A DNA stretch of 64,000 bases, taken from positions 1-64,000 of the forward strand of contig NZ_AWFH01000062.1 in assembly GCF_000682715.1 (NCBI RefSeq). The letters run 5' to 3'. The stretch's first letter is position 1; each line of letters starts with the position of its first letter. The position numbers and the translations under genes are program-made. Source of the stretch: Hyphomonas atlantica corrig. Its GTDB lineage: Bacteria; Pseudomonadota; Alphaproteobacteria; Caulobacterales; Hyphomonadaceae. The notes under the pieces are model-generated. The model searched no databases. It was not told the DNA's origin and saw nothing but the letters and a program-made list of their open reading frames with translations. Positions 50,959-60,180 of the stretch are shown here, in pieces.

Positions 50959-52121
50959 GCAAGCCCCGCATCTACATGGTTGCCGCAGAACCGTCTGGCG
51001 ACCTTCTTGCCAAGGAAGTCGTACAGAAAATTCGCCTAGATAGTCCAGAGGCGCACATTTCCGGAATTGGTGGACGAGAACTCAAGAGCGTGGGGATTGA
51101 CTCACCGGTCGACGTGTCTCCGTTATCGATCCTCGGCTTTTTTGAGGGCATCAAGGCCTATGGTGATGTTGTTCGACTAGCGGATGAGGCCGCGGCCGAG
51201 ATCATAAAGGATACTCCTGACGTTGTTGTTTTAGTCGACTCTTGGGGATTTATGCTACGGGTCGCTCAGAGAGTTCGCGCGCAAGCTCCAGATATTCGCC
51301 TTGTTAAACTGGTAGGGCCGCAAGTTTGGGCAACGCGGTCAGGGCGGGCAAAGACACTTGCGTCTACTGTTGATCACCTTCTGTGCATCCACGATCTGGA
51401 AGTTCCTTTTTACGAGCCTTTTGGCCTGAAGACGACGGTCATAGGCAATCCCGCAATTTCTCGACACGTGGAGGGAAATGGTCAGAGGTTTCGGGAAGCC
51501 AACGGCATTCCTGGGGATCGCCAACTTGTTCTTGTGTTGCCGGGCAGTCGACCAAGTGAAATCAAGAGAGTGGCGCCGGCACTTGTGAATGCTGCACAGC
51601 ACTTGAAGCGTGATAATCCAGAATTGTCGCTTGTATTTATGCCGGCAGAGAACGTCTCCAAGTATTTTAAGTCTTCTTACTCCGATGTCGGAGATTGGGC
51701 TCTAATATCTGACGATGCTGAATCGCGATACGATGCGATGGCGGCAGCGGACTTGGCGCTCGCGTGTTCCGGGACGGTGACGACCGAACTGGCTATGCAG
51801 GATACACCAATGATCGTTGCGTATCGTACAGGCTGGATCACATGGGCGTTAGCCCGGGGATTGCTCTACAAAAAGACCCACATCTCGCTTCTCAATATTG
51901 TGAGCGATGATCAGGAGATTATTCCAGAGTTTGTTCAAACGCGGCAGAAGCCAGAGCTGATCGCATCTTTGGCGCAGCAATGGTTGCGTGATCCGAAGTT
52001 GCTAGCTTCACAGTTGGCTCGTCAGCGGGTGGCGCTGGAAAAAATGAAAGAGGGCGAACGAGACGCGAGTGAAATTGCGGCGAGTGTTATTCTTGAAGAA
52101 GCCCATTTGCGACGTTCCTGA
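50955..52121 (+). CDS. lpxB: Lipid-A-disaccharide synthase
   Basis: A GT19 glycosyltransferase joining lipid X and UDP-diacylglucosamine. The 388 residues open with IYMVAAEPSGDLLAKEV and include LPGSRPSEIKR and ALACSGTVTTELA (here as LALACSGTVTTELAM). The start is GTG 50955, overlapping the lpxI stop. It closes the envelope run; the next gene is convergent, only 11 bases away, with no clear terminator between. Confidence 0.98.
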   Translation: MSKPRIYMVAAEPSGDLLAKEVVQKIRLDSPEAHISGIGGRELKSVGIDSPVDVSPLSILGFFEGIKAYGDVVRLADEAAAEIIKDTPDVVVLVDSWGFMLRVAQRVRAQAPDIRLVKLVGPQVWATRSGRAKTLASTVDHLLCIHDLEVPFYEPFGLKTTVIGNPAISRHVEGNGQRFREANGIPGDRQLVLVLPGSRPSEIKRVAPALVNAAQHLKRDNPELSLVFMPAENVSKYFKSSYSDVGDWALISDDAESRYDAMAAADLALACSGTVTTELAMQDTPMIVAYRTGWITWALARGLLYKKTHISLLNIVSDDQEIIPEFVQTRQKPELIASLAQQWLRDPKLLASQLARQRVALEKMKEGERDASEIAASVILEEAHLRRS

Positions 52122-52132
52122 GCGATATCAGA

Positions 52133-53218
52133 TCAGCCCCGTACAAATGATTGATCAATGAGTTTCTTCAGGCTCCACAGACCCGGAGCCTTGAGTGTGT
52201 GACCCCATTTTTCTGCGATCGCTGACTTTCCACCCAGGCTGACAAGCTTGAGATAGTCCGTTTGTGGTTGGAAGCTACGCAGCGAGTTACCGGACATATA
52301 TGCGATCAGATTGCTCATCAGAAGTTGGCCTTGTCGAACTGCGTATACGCCTGCCTTGGGAATGCTTTCGCCCATAAAATGTGCCGTGTCGCCTGCGAAG
52401 AATACGCTTTCATGTGAGACCGACTGCAATGTAGGCAAGACCATCGGAAACCCATTGTCGGTCGCCAGGCCTGACTCTTCGAGCCAGTTTGCTGCGTGCG
52501 CGCCAGTCGCCCATACTATTTGGCCAGCTTTTACTGTTTCGCCGGAACTAACACGCACTCCATTTGGTGTAATTACGTGAGCGGACGTATTTTCATGAAC
52601 ACCAATGCGGAATTCGGATAGTTTCCGCGCCAGCGATTTTTTCAAACTGGAGGCTGCAGACCCCAAAATCTCAGAACGATCGATGACAGTAATTGGTACA
52701 TCGTCAGGAATGCCGGAAGTGCGTGCGTAATGTCGTATTGCAAGACAAAGCTCTACACCGCCCAATCCACCACCAATTATAGCCATTCCTTTGGATAGGT
52801 CGTGTCTCACTTCCAGCCATTGGTCCACAAATTTGCGCATAGGCTTCACTGGTGTGGAACTTGGCGAAGCACATGTATCTGGTGGAATTGATGTGACGCC
52901 AATATTGATTGAAGTAACATCGAAGTCGTAGGCCGCTCCTGAACGTCCTTCGAACTGCTTCCGCTTTAAATTCAGAGCGCAGATTTCATCTTGTAGAAAT
53001 TGGACGCCAGCATTGGAGCATAAGCGCTTTAGATCCACTTCGATTTCATTTTGTTTGAAATGGCCGGCAACAAACCCCGGCACCATGCCGCTATAGACAG
53101 ACGACGTATCGGGATCGATCAATGTGATAGACGCCGGAGGATAGCGACGCTTCGTGAGCGAGCGCAAAGCCATTATGTGCGCGTGTCCGCCGCCGATTAA
53201 AAGCAGTCGTATCGTCAC
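52133..53218 (-). CDS. FAD-dependent pyridine nucleotide-disulfide oxidoreductase, SelD-N-terminal type
   Basis: A 361-residue flavoprotein of the NDH-2-like group. The N-terminus LLIGGGHAHIMALRSL and the blocks YSGMVPGFVAGH and EVDLKRLC match the oxidoreductase that in some organisms is fused to the front of selenophosphate synthetase (SelD). No SelD domain follows here. A second dinucleotide fold begins MAIIGGGLGGVELCLAI, and a flavin-site VFFAGDTAHF lies near the C-terminus. No CxxC redox pair is evident. The start is GTG 53218, six bases after the rlmJ stop, so the two are probably cotranscribed. The physiological electron acceptor is unknown; a membrane NADH:quinone role is possible. Confidence 0.82.
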   Translation of the reverse strand: MTIRLLLIGGGHAHIMALRSLTKRRYPPASITLIDPDTSSVYSGMVPGFVAGHFKQNEIEVDLKRLCSNAGVQFLQDEICALNLKRKQFEGRSGAAYDFDVTSINIGVTSIPPDTCASPSSTPVKPMRKFVDQWLEVRHDLSKGMAIIGGGLGGVELCLAIRHYARTSGIPDDVPITVIDRSEILGSAASSLKKSLARKLSEFRIGVHENTSAHVITPNGVRVSSGETVKAGQIVWATGAHAANWLEESGLATDNGFPMVLPTLQSVSHESVFFAGDTAHFMGESIPKAGVYAVRQGQLLMSNLIAYMSGNSLRSFQPQTDYLKLVSLGGKSAIAEKWGHTLKAPGLWSLKKLIDQSFVRG

Positions 53219-53224
53219 TTTTCG

Positions 53225-54022
53225 TTACTTACCCAGTGGCTTGTCTGACCACCAGGATTGCAGCGCGGACGAAATCGCAAGGCATTCGGAATCTGAAGAT
53301 TTCGGACCATTGAAGACTACCATGGCTGATCCTTCGAGGGCGGTTTCTTTCTGAGCGTCAACTGGCCATCTTGCGCCATAGACTCGGCAATCGCCTAGAG
53401 TTGTCAGGTACTCGCCAAACTCAGTTTCTCTTCCGTCGCGAAAGAGGGGGAGCCAAAGCATGAGTAGGCTTTTCGGCCAACGTTTCAGTGCCTTTGGTGT
53501 CCACAGCGCCAGAGCATCAATATCGCGTGCTGTTTCGTAGCTTGGATCAACCAAACATACGAGCCGTTCACGGCTTCTCGGCGACAGTTTGAGGGCGCTT
53601 GCATAGCCATCCACTTTCTTGATCTGAATTCGATCATCTGAACCCAATGCGTCGGAAAGGGCCTTGTGTTCGGCGGGATGCCTTTCGAACAAGATGAAGC
53701 GTGTATCAGGCGGCAGCAGCGTTTGTGCGTGAGCAGGTGAACCCGGGTAAGAGCGAATACCCGATTGTTCGACGAACTCTACCCATGGCCTCAAAGGTTT
53801 TGGGCCACGGCCATTCAGCATAGAGATTATGCCATCTCCAGCTTCATTTCCTTTTCGTGCTTGTGCGCCTTCCAGATCGTATCGGCCACGTCCTGAATGG
53901 GTTTCCACATACAGTAGCGGCTCGCCGGAATCGGCAAGCGCTTTCAGGGTCGCATGCAGAACGGCATGTTTAAGGACATCTGCTCTGTTTCCTGCATGAA
54001 AGCCATGTTGATATGAGAGCAT
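53225..54022 (-). CDS. rlmJ: 23S rRNA (adenine(2030)-N6)-methyltransferase RlmJ
   Basis: Methylates A2030 of 23S rRNA using SAM. The 265 residues start LSYQHGFHAGNRADVLKHAV (family hallmark) followed by VETHSGRGRYDL. The catalytic tetrapeptide reads DPSYE rather than the common DPPYE, a mild substitution. It lies between an M28 peptidase and a flavoprotein on the minus strand, preceded by a strong hairpin. Confidence 0.95.
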   Translation of the reverse strand: MLSYQHGFHAGNRADVLKHAVLHATLKALADSGEPLLYVETHSGRGRYDLEGAQARKGNEAGDGIISMLNGRGPKPLRPWVEFVEQSGIRSYPGSPAHAQTLLPPDTRFILFERHPAEHKALSDALGSDDRIQIKKVDGYASALKLSPRSRERLVCLVDPSYETARDIDALALWTPKALKRWPKSLLMLWLPLFRDGRETEFGEYLTTLGDCRVYGARWPVDAQKETALEGSAMVVFNGPKSSDSECLAISSALQSWWSDKPLGK

Positions 54023-54040
54023 AGATTGACACCTTCAACA

Positions 54041-54080
54041 GTTTGCTAGTCCCCGCCAGACTGGGCAGGGACCAGCAAAC
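54041..54080. terminator. Long hairpin between the M28 peptidase gene and rlmJ
   Basis: Two 17-base arms (starting GTTTGCT and ending AGCAAAC) pair with only two mismatches around a 6-base loop. Neither side has a clear T tract, so it may attenuate, stabilise the upstream message, or act as a weak bidirectional terminator. It starts two bases past the peptidase stop on that strand. Confidence 0.55.
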
Positions 54081-54082
54081 GA

Positions 54083-55819
54083 CTATTCTTCCAAGCTCTG
54101 CTTACGAATTGCCTCAAATTCGTTGCCTTCATACCAAGTGGGCCAGTCATCAGACTGAGCGATGCGGAGCCCGACTTGATAGAGAGCCTGAATGTCTTCT
54201 TCAAATCCGGAAAGATCCCAGCCATCCGAATATTCGTCCATGGGCTTGTGATAGCGCTCTGCAGTGTACACTGCTGCCGCTGCTTTGCCTGCTGCGACGC
54301 CACCATCCAGTTTGTCCTGACCACCATCAGCGTACAGCATGGGAACGCCTTTCTTGGCGAGAGAAATATGATCTGAGCGATAAAAATGGCCTGCTTCTGG
54401 CTTTGAGTCGGGCTTTATCACTCGGTCCTGTTCCACGAGGACGTCTCGCAAGATATCTTCCAGTTCGGACGCTCCGTATCCGACGACCACCATATCCTTC
54501 GTGCGACCTATCGGAAGTGCGCCATCCATATTGATGCCTGCTACGACTTGGCTGTGAGGGATCAAAGGGTTTTCGGCGTAGAAGGCCGAGCCCAACAATC
54601 CTGATTCTTCAAGCGTCACAGAAAGGAACAAGGCTGACCGTTCGAGATCGTCAGCGGCCATTGCCTCAGCAATTTCGAGCAAGGCAGCGGAACCGGTGGC
54701 GTTGTCGACAGCGCCGTTGAAGATCTGATCTTGATAAAAGTCTTCCCCTGGAGCGCCTGTTTTTTCTTCGGACTTCTTGCCGAGATGATCCCAATGCGCC
54801 GTATACAGCACGTATTCATCGGGAGTGACTTTCCCAGTCAGCTTTCCGACAACATTACGGCTTTCCAATTGGTCAATTGACTGTGAGATTTTGCCGCTTG
54901 CTTTTACACCTTCGAGAGGCACCGGCGTGAAACTGTTTGATTTTGCCTGCTGCTTGAGGGCTTCCAGGTCGAGCCCAGCACTCGCAAACAATTCTTCTGC
55001 TGAATCTCGAGTGATCCATCCTTCAAGCATCGCGCGGTCCGCTCCGCCGTCGGAACGTACGAGGTCGGATTGGGCGCCGCTCCACGAATTGGAGACAACA
55101 TCCCACCCATAGGAGGCAGGCTCCGTTTCGTGGATAATGATCGCGGCGGTTGCACCTTGCCGAGCGGCCTCTTCAAACTTGTAGGTCCAGCGACCATAAT
55201 AGGTCATTGCCTTACCTTTGAAGAGCTCTGGGTCACCAGTTGCAAAACCTGGATCGTTTACCAGCATGATGACAGTTTTGCCTGAGAAGTCTGCGCCGGC
55301 GTAGTCGTCCCATTCATATTCAGGGGCGACTGAACCATATCCTACAAAGACAACATCGGTCGCATCGAATGAAAGCTCGTTCTTGTCTTGATGCTTGGTC
55401 CAGAAGACAACGTTTTCCTTTGGCGTGAGTGGCAGGGCCGTTCCGTCTGGCTTCGTAAGTTGGAAGTGGGAGTTCTCCGTATCGACGGTCTGGTTCACCA
55501 TTTTGACAGTTTGGAAGAAGGTTTCATCCTCTCCGGCTGGAGATAGACCAATTCGAGCCATCTCAGCGGCAATCCAGTCTGCCGAAGCTTCGCCAGCTTC
55601 GGTTCCAGGGCCACGCCCTTCAAACGTATCGTCGGCCAACGTCTTGATCCGAATTGCCAGATCCTCAGAAACAATAGCGGGGCTCGTCTGTTCGGGAAGG
55701 GGCAACAATAGTTCGGTTTCATCCGCCGAAACTGTATCTGGTTCGATGTCGTTCGAATTGTCTTGAGCACCGCAGGCAGAAAGGGCGGCAATTGATACGG
55801 AGATAAGCAGTCGCTTCAT
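54083..55819 (-). CDS. M28-family zinc aminopeptidase, lipoprotein
   Basis: A 578-residue precursor with a lipoprotein signal peptide (MKRLLISVSIAALSAC, lipobox LSAC, C16). Further on is the M28 catalytic domain: AHWDHLG (zinc His and catalytic Asp), GAVDNATGSAALLE (bridging Asp), LEESGLLGS (Glu pair) and a later His region. A PA-type insert domain occupies about residues 130-290. It should trim peptides in the periplasm or at the outer membrane. I start at ATG 55819; an ATG at 55882 would put 21 residues before the signal peptide. It is followed by the long hairpin and rlmJ. Confidence 0.92.
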   Translation of the reverse strand: MKRLLISVSIAALSACGAQDNSNDIEPDTVSADETELLLPLPEQTSPAIVSEDLAIRIKTLADDTFEGRGPGTEAGEASADWIAAEMARIGLSPAGEDETFFQTVKMVNQTVDTENSHFQLTKPDGTALPLTPKENVVFWTKHQDKNELSFDATDVVFVGYGSVAPEYEWDDYAGADFSGKTVIMLVNDPGFATGDPELFKGKAMTYYGRWTYKFEEAARQGATAAIIIHETEPASYGWDVVSNSWSGAQSDLVRSDGGADRAMLEGWITRDSAEELFASAGLDLEALKQQAKSNSFTPVPLEGVKASGKISQSIDQLESRNVVGKLTGKVTPDEYVLYTAHWDHLGKKSEEKTGAPGEDFYQDQIFNGAVDNATGSAALLEIAEAMAADDLERSALFLSVTLEESGLLGSAFYAENPLIPHSQVVAGINMDGALPIGRTKDMVVVGYGASELEDILRDVLVEQDRVIKPDSKPEAGHFYRSDHISLAKKGVPMLYADGGQDKLDGGVAAGKAAAAVYTAERYHKPMDEYSDGWDLSGFEEDIQALYQVGLRIAQSDDWPTWYEGNEFEAIRKQSLEE

Positions 55820-55914
55820 GAATCTGTCCTCGTCGCAGGCAATGTTTGAGAGTTGTCTGGCATGCGGTTTATCAATCGGCAAGGAAGCGCCTGTTCAGAA
55901 TATTATGCCTCTTA

Positions 55915-56808
55915 TCAATGGGGAAGTGGAATCCACTCACTTTGGTCGCCGGGGACAGCGGGAAATCTGTGCGTCCCTCCGTCCCTGATGGCGGTTGTCC
56001 AGTCTTCTCTTGCCGTGGTGATCTTGGCTGCATCAGACGAGACGAAATTCCAGTCCATTTTGCGAGGGGCATCAAGAGGAGCGCCCCCGCACAGAATTGC
56101 AATGGAATCCTTTTCCAAGTTCACGCTGACGTCCAAACCACTTTCGAGCACGGCCATGTCTTGCGCTTGTAACTGAGTGTCGTCGACAAATGCTGAGCCA
56201 CTGACGAGATAGAGCGCGCGCTCTGTTGCCAAGTCAGACGGCAGTGAAATGGCGCAGTCTTGATGCGCTGTTATCGTCAAATAGAGGATATCGCTTGGGA
56301 AGCTCACGGGAGACGAATGTCCCCAAGCCGCGCCTGCCAATAGTTTGATACTCGCATCGCTGAGATCAAACAGTGGAAGACTTTCGGCTGGATGATGAAC
56401 GAATTGTGGAGCGCAGTCTTCTTCTTCCACGGGCAGCGCTACCCAAGTTTGTATCCCATGAAGGCGCTGTCCAGCGCGTTGCTGCAAATCGGGCGTGCGC
56501 TCGGAGTGGACTATCCCGTGACCGGCCGTCATCCAGTTCACGGCGCCGGGTTCTACAACCAGATCTGTGCCGAGCGAGTCGCGATGCCGAATGGCACCTT
56601 CAAACAAGTACGTGACAGTTGATAGTCCGATATGCGGGTGAGGCCGAACATCGAAGCTGTTTCCCGGTGCATACGTTGTTGGGCCGAAATGATCAAAGAA
56701 GACAAAAGGGCCGACTGATCTTCGAGCGCGATAAGGCAGAATGCGCCTTACGACAAAATCGCCACCAAGGTTGTGGGTTCTGGGGGGAATGAGGTTCTCA
56801 ATTGCCAC
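55915..56808 (-). CDS. Pirin family protein
   Basis: A cupin-fold protein of 297 residues. The N-terminal pirin domain has the metal ligands in DVRPHPHIGLSTVTYLFEG and AGHGIVHSER, equivalent to the His/His and His/Glu sets of known pirins. The C-terminal pirin_C domain follows. Relatives include quercetinase-like dioxygenases and redox regulators; the actual role cannot be told here. It is divergent from an alpha/beta hydrolase across a 157-base gap containing two palindromes. Confidence 0.92.
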   Translation of the reverse strand: MAIENLIPPRTHNLGGDFVVRRILPYRARRSVGPFVFFDHFGPTTYAPGNSFDVRPHPHIGLSTVTYLFEGAIRHRDSLGTDLVVEPGAVNWMTAGHGIVHSERTPDLQQRAGQRLHGIQTWVALPVEEEDCAPQFVHHPAESLPLFDLSDASIKLLAGAAWGHSSPVSFPSDILYLTITAHQDCAISLPSDLATERALYLVSGSAFVDDTQLQAQDMAVLESGLDVSVNLEKDSIAILCGGAPLDAPRKMDWNFVSSDAAKITTAREDWTTAIRDGGTHRFPAVPGDQSEWIPLPH

Positions 56809-56893
56809 TGGAAGATGCCTCTTTCTTTGCTTTCACTTATCAGTCGATCGCATTTCAAACTGTGCCGATCATTGCGCAGCAACTTCGAGCGTT

Positions 56894-56903
56894 TGTCTAG
56901 ACA
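56894..56903. promoter_or_regulatory. Palindrome TGTCTAGACA in the divergent pirin/hydrolase gap
   Basis: A perfect 10-bp palindrome between the two divergent start codons. It could be a binding site for a shared regulator, but at this length chance is possible. Confidence 0.25.
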
Positions 56904-56925
56904 GCTTAGGTTGAATAGGGTTGTA

Positions 56926-56941
56926 GTGATCAAATGATCAC
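56926..56941. promoter_or_regulatory. Palindrome GTGATCAAATGATCAC in the divergent pirin/hydrolase gap
   Basis: A perfect 7-2-7 inverted repeat 24 bases before the hydrolase ATG. The position suits repression or autoregulation. It is CRP/FNR-like in its half-site (GTGA, TGATCA), but the spacing does not fit either consensus. Confidence 0.4.
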
Positions 56942-56965
56942 AATCAGTTGCAGAGCGTACGTCAA

Positions 56966-58030
56966 ATGAGAACCCCATCAAATCATGACAGCAGCGACCT
57001 CTTCAGGCGGATATCCAAAGTTTGCGGGTGGAGCGGCATGACTATTGTCATCGCGTACGCGCTTTTCTTGCTGTCTGGGTGCGTGAGCCCCGTCACAATC
57101 GGTGCCGTAGAGCGGTCGGCAACTTATTTCGCAGAGCCTGGTTTTCAGCCGGATCGCGAAGTCTTTGTATCGCATGATGGTGCTGAATTGGGGCTGACCG
57201 TCTGGCCCGCGGAAGGGATCGACGATCCCGAATACGTTGTTGTCGGGGTTCATGGCATGAATGACTTCGCAAACGCGTTCTTTATGGCGGCGCCATATTG
57301 GGCGGAGAGAGGCGTAACAACGTACGCCTATGACCAACGTGGCTTTGGGCGATCGCCTGGCAGGGGACTCTGGCCGGATGAAGAGCTTTTGCGGAAAGAT
57401 CTTCGTACCGCAGTTTCTATTGCGCGGCATGAGCACCCTGAAGCAAGAGTTGCGGTGATTGGAATCTCGATGGGAGCAGCTGTTGCCATATCCGCATTTG
57501 GCTCTGACGACCCGCCTGATGCCGATCTTCTTATCGCGTCCGGACCAGGCCTTAGAGGCTGGGGAGCCATGAATCCAATATACAAGGCCAGTCTATGGAT
57601 GTCAGCGCACACAAACCCTGGTTGGATTGTGCGGCCTCCAGCTCGTTTCGTGCGAATCGAACCGAGCGATAATATCGAAATGCTTAGGGAGATATGGGCG
57701 AACCCCCTGATGCTGCGCCAGAACAGAATTGATCAGGTATACGGCGTCGTTGCGTTGATGGAGACCGCGCATAAGAGAGCAGCGAGGATCCCTCAAGATA
57801 TTCCCACGCTCATGTCGTACGGCGCCAACGATTATGTTGTACCGGAAGAGGGGGTAAAACGAACTGCGAAAGTTCTGCCCGAACATGTGCGCACAGTATA
57901 CTATGAAGCCGGGTATCATATGTTGCTGAGAGACCTGCAGTCCGAACGCGTGCATGAGGACTACCTGGCGTTCATAAAGGATCCGGGTGGCCAGTTACCA
58001 AGTGGTTCACCAGAATGGCCCTTCCGGTAA
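56966..58030 (+). CDS. Alpha/beta hydrolase, probable lipoprotein (monoacylglycerol-lipase-like)
   Basis: A serine hydrolase of 354 residues from ATG 56966. A basic N-terminus (LFRRISKVCGWSG) is followed by a hydrophobic stretch ending LLSGC, a plausible lipobox, so it is probably anchored in the envelope. Hydrolase motifs: VGVHGMNDF (oxyanion loop), YAYDQRGFGRSPG, nucleophile elbow GISMGAA, and a late His in YEAGYHML. This pattern fits the Hydrolase_4/monoglyceride lipase group. Starts at 56948 (TTG) and 57038 (ATG) are alternatives; 57038 would leave a signal with no positive charge. Confidence 0.85.
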   Translation: MRTPSNHDSSDLFRRISKVCGWSGMTIVIAYALFLLSGCVSPVTIGAVERSATYFAEPGFQPDREVFVSHDGAELGLTVWPAEGIDDPEYVVVGVHGMNDFANAFFMAAPYWAERGVTTYAYDQRGFGRSPGRGLWPDEELLRKDLRTAVSIARHEHPEARVAVIGISMGAAVAISAFGSDDPPDADLLIASGPGLRGWGAMNPIYKASLWMSAHTNPGWIVRPPARFVRIEPSDNIEMLREIWANPLMLRQNRIDQVYGVVALMETAHKRAARIPQDIPTLMSYGANDYVVPEEGVKRTAKVLPEHVRTVYYEAGYHMLLRDLQSERVHEDYLAFIKDPGGQLPSGSPEWPFR

Positions 58031-58142
58031 CTGTTTCCACAGCGGAATGCCTCTTGCAGTGTTGGATGCGTAGACAAATATACGTCTCTCTGCCACTTCT
58101 GTGCGGTAAAGATTCCTTTGTGAAAACATCAAGGCCTGATTC

Positions 58143-58766
58143 ATGACGACTTCCTTCCAGACAGCGCTCAATCTTGTTCCAATGGTTGTGGAGCAAACGA
58201 GCCGCGGCGAGCGGGCCTTTGATATCTTCTCGCGTCTTTTGAAAGAGCGCATCATCTTTGTGACCGGTGGAATCGATGACGGGATGGCGGCGCTAATTAC
58301 GTCCCAGCTCCTGTTCCTCGAATCCGAAAACCCGAAGAAAGATATTGCGATGTATATCAACAGCCCCGGCGGATACGTTTCGTCTGGCCTCGCGATCTAC
58401 GACACCATGCAGTACATTCGTTGCCCCATTTCGACAGTTTGCATCGGTCAGGCTGCCTCTATGGGCTCTTTGCTTCTGGCGGCAGGGGAAAAAGACATGC
58501 GTATCGCTTTGCCTAATGCGCGCGTAATGCTGCACCAGCCATCTGGCGGCTACCAAGGCGTCGCAACTGATATTGAACGCCACGCTGAGGAAATTATCGA
58601 ACTTAAGCGGCGGCTGAACAACATCTATGTTCGCCATACTGGCCAAGACTATGATGTGATCGAAAAGAAACTGGACCGCGATACCTTCCTGACGGCAGAA
58701 GAGGCCCGGGAATTTGGCATTGTTGACAAAGTATTTGAACGCCGAACGGCCGAGGATGATAAATAG
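58143..58766 (+). CDS. clpP: ATP-dependent Clp protease proteolytic subunit
   Basis: A tetradecameric serine protease (207 residues). The catalytic serine S106 lies in GQAASMGS and the histidine H131 in [17 protein letters not shown] forms the substrate-binding strand. The protein's N-terminus ([18 protein letters not shown]) carries the short propeptide/axial-loop region. It stands 112 bases after the hydrolase gene, so tig is not its neighbour. clpX follows after 126 bases with its own probable promoter. Confidence 0.98.
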   Translation: MTTSFQTALNLVPMVVEQTSRGERAFDIFSRLLKERIIFVTGGIDDGMAALITSQLLFLESENPKKDIAMYINSPGGYVSSGLAIYDTMQYIRCPISTVCIGQAASMGSLLLAAGEKDMRIALPNARVMLHQPSGGYQGVATDIERHAEEIIELKRRLNNIYVRHTGQDYDVIEKKLDRDTFLTAEEAREFGIVDKVFERRTAEDDK

Positions 58767-58797
58767 TCGACTCATCCACGATCAGTGCGGCCTGGCT

Positions 58798-58826
58798 CTT
58801 GCAGGGCGGGCCCAGACGCCTATTGT
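58798..58826 (+). promoter_or_regulatory. clpX: Putative heat-shock (RpoH) promoter of clpX
   Basis: CTTG (58798-58801), a spacer of exactly 17 bases and CCTATTGT (58819-58826) match the alphaproteobacterial heat-shock promoter CTTG-N17/18-CYTATNT at all fixed positions except one. It sits about 70 bases before the clpX ATG. A 6-1-6 palindrome CGTCTT-A-AAGACG (58849-58861) lies between it and the gene. Confidence 0.55.
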
Positions 58827-58892
58827 TTCAACAATCGACCGAACACGGCGTCTTAAAGACGAAATTAAGCCTTATCCGGCATTGAGGACGGC

Positions 58893-60155
58893 ATGACAAA
58901 ACAAAATGGCTCAGGCGATTCCAAGAACACGCTCTACTGTTCGTTCTGTGGAAAAAGCCAGCATGAAGTAAAGAAGCTGATTGCCGGCCCGACCGTGTTC
59001 ATCTGCGATGAATGCGTTGAACTGTGCATGGACATCATTCGCGAAGAGAACAAGACCTCAATGGTCCGCTCTCGTGAAGGCGTGCCTACGCCGCAAGAGA
59101 TCTGCGACGTGCTGGATGACTATGTCATCGGGCAGACGCACGCAAAACGTATTCTGTCCGTTGCGGTTCACAACCATTACAAGCGCCTGTCTCACGCTGG
59201 GAAGACCGACGGGGTTGAGCTCTCCAAGTCCAACATTTTGTTGGTAGGACCAACCGGTTGCGGCAAGACGCTGCTTGCACAAACGCTTGCGCGCATTCTG
59301 GACGTACCATTCACCATGGCGGATGCGACCACGCTTACCGAGGCTGGGTATGTTGGTGAGGACGTTGAAAACATCGTTCTCAAGCTGTTGCAGGCCGCTG
59401 ACTACAACGTCGAGCGTGCGCAACGTGGCATCGTTTATATTGATGAGATCGACAAGATTTCCCGTAAGTCCGACAATCCGTCGATAACGCGCGATGTGTC
59501 TGGCGAGGGTGTCCAGCAAGCGCTTCTTAAGATTATGGAAGGCACTGTTGCCGCTGTTCCGCCACAGGGTGGTCGCAAGCACCCACAGCAGGAATTCCTG
59601 CAGGTCGACACGACGAACATTCTTTTCATTTGCGGCGGCGCATTTGCCGGGCTCGACAAAATCATTTCCTCACGCGGTGAGGGAGCCTCCATCGGATTTG
59701 GCGCATCCATAAAAGATTCGGAAGAGCGCGGTGTTGGTGAAATTCTTCGCAATACCGAGCCGGAAGACCTTCAGCGCTTCGGGCTCATTCCGGAGTTCAT
59801 CGGGCGTTTGCCTGTGATCGCAACGCTCGAAGACCTGGATGAGAAGGCGCTTATCAAAATCCTAACAGAGCCGAAGAATGCTCTCCTGAAACAGTATCAG
59901 AAGCTGTTCGATATGGAGAATGTTGAGCTTACCTTCACACCCGAAGCGCTCACGGCAGTCGCCCGTCGGGCGATCGCTCGTAAAACCGGCGCTCGGGGAC
60001 TACGCTCCATCATGGAAGGTATTTTGCTTGATACGATGTTTGAGCTGCCAAATCTGCGCGGTGTAGAAGAGGTCGTGATCAATGGCGAAGTGGTAGAGGG
60101 GAATTCAGAGCCGCTCTACGTGCACGCCAAGAAGAGCCAACCTGAAGCAGGCTGA
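58893..60155 (+). CDS. clpX: ATP-dependent Clp protease ATP-binding subunit ClpX
   Basis: The AAA+ unfoldase that feeds ClpP (420 residues). The N-terminal zinc domain uses four cysteines (CSFCGKS and FICDECVEL), then Walker [13 protein letters not shown], Walker [12 protein letters not shown], and the ClpP-contacting loop region following GFGASI. The gene ends before a bidirectional terminator; lon, the common next gene, is not here. Confidence 0.98.
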   Translation: MTKQNGSGDSKNTLYCSFCGKSQHEVKKLIAGPTVFICDECVELCMDIIREENKTSMVRSREGVPTPQEICDVLDDYVIGQTHAKRILSVAVHNHYKRLSHAGKTDGVELSKSNILLVGPTGCGKTLLAQTLARILDVPFTMADATTLTEAGYVGEDVENIVLKLLQAADYNVERAQRGIVYIDEIDKISRKSDNPSITRDVSGEGVQQALLKIMEGTVAAVPPQGGRKHPQQEFLQVDTTNILFICGGAFAGLDKIISSRGEGASIGFGASIKDSEERGVGEILRNTEPEDLQRFGLIPEFIGRLPVIATLEDLDEKALIKILTEPKNALLKQYQKLFDMENVELTFTPEALTAVARRAIARKTGARGLRSIMEGILLDTMFELPNLRGVEEVVINGEVVEGNSEPLYVHAKKSQPEAG

Positions 60156-60180
60156 CCTCTCAACGATTTTTGTAACGTTG

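Noticed and set aside
56926-56941. CRP or FNR site before the hydrolase gene
   Set aside because: The half-sites look right but are separated by 8 bases (GTGA-N8-TCAC) instead of 6, and the FNR spacing also fails.
58060-58090. RpoH promoter before clpP
   Set aside because: CTTG is present, but no CYTATNT element follows at 17 or 18 bases.
58853-58868. CtrA-like pair TTAA...TTAA before clpX
   Set aside because: The spacing is 8 bases; the CtrA consensus needs 7.
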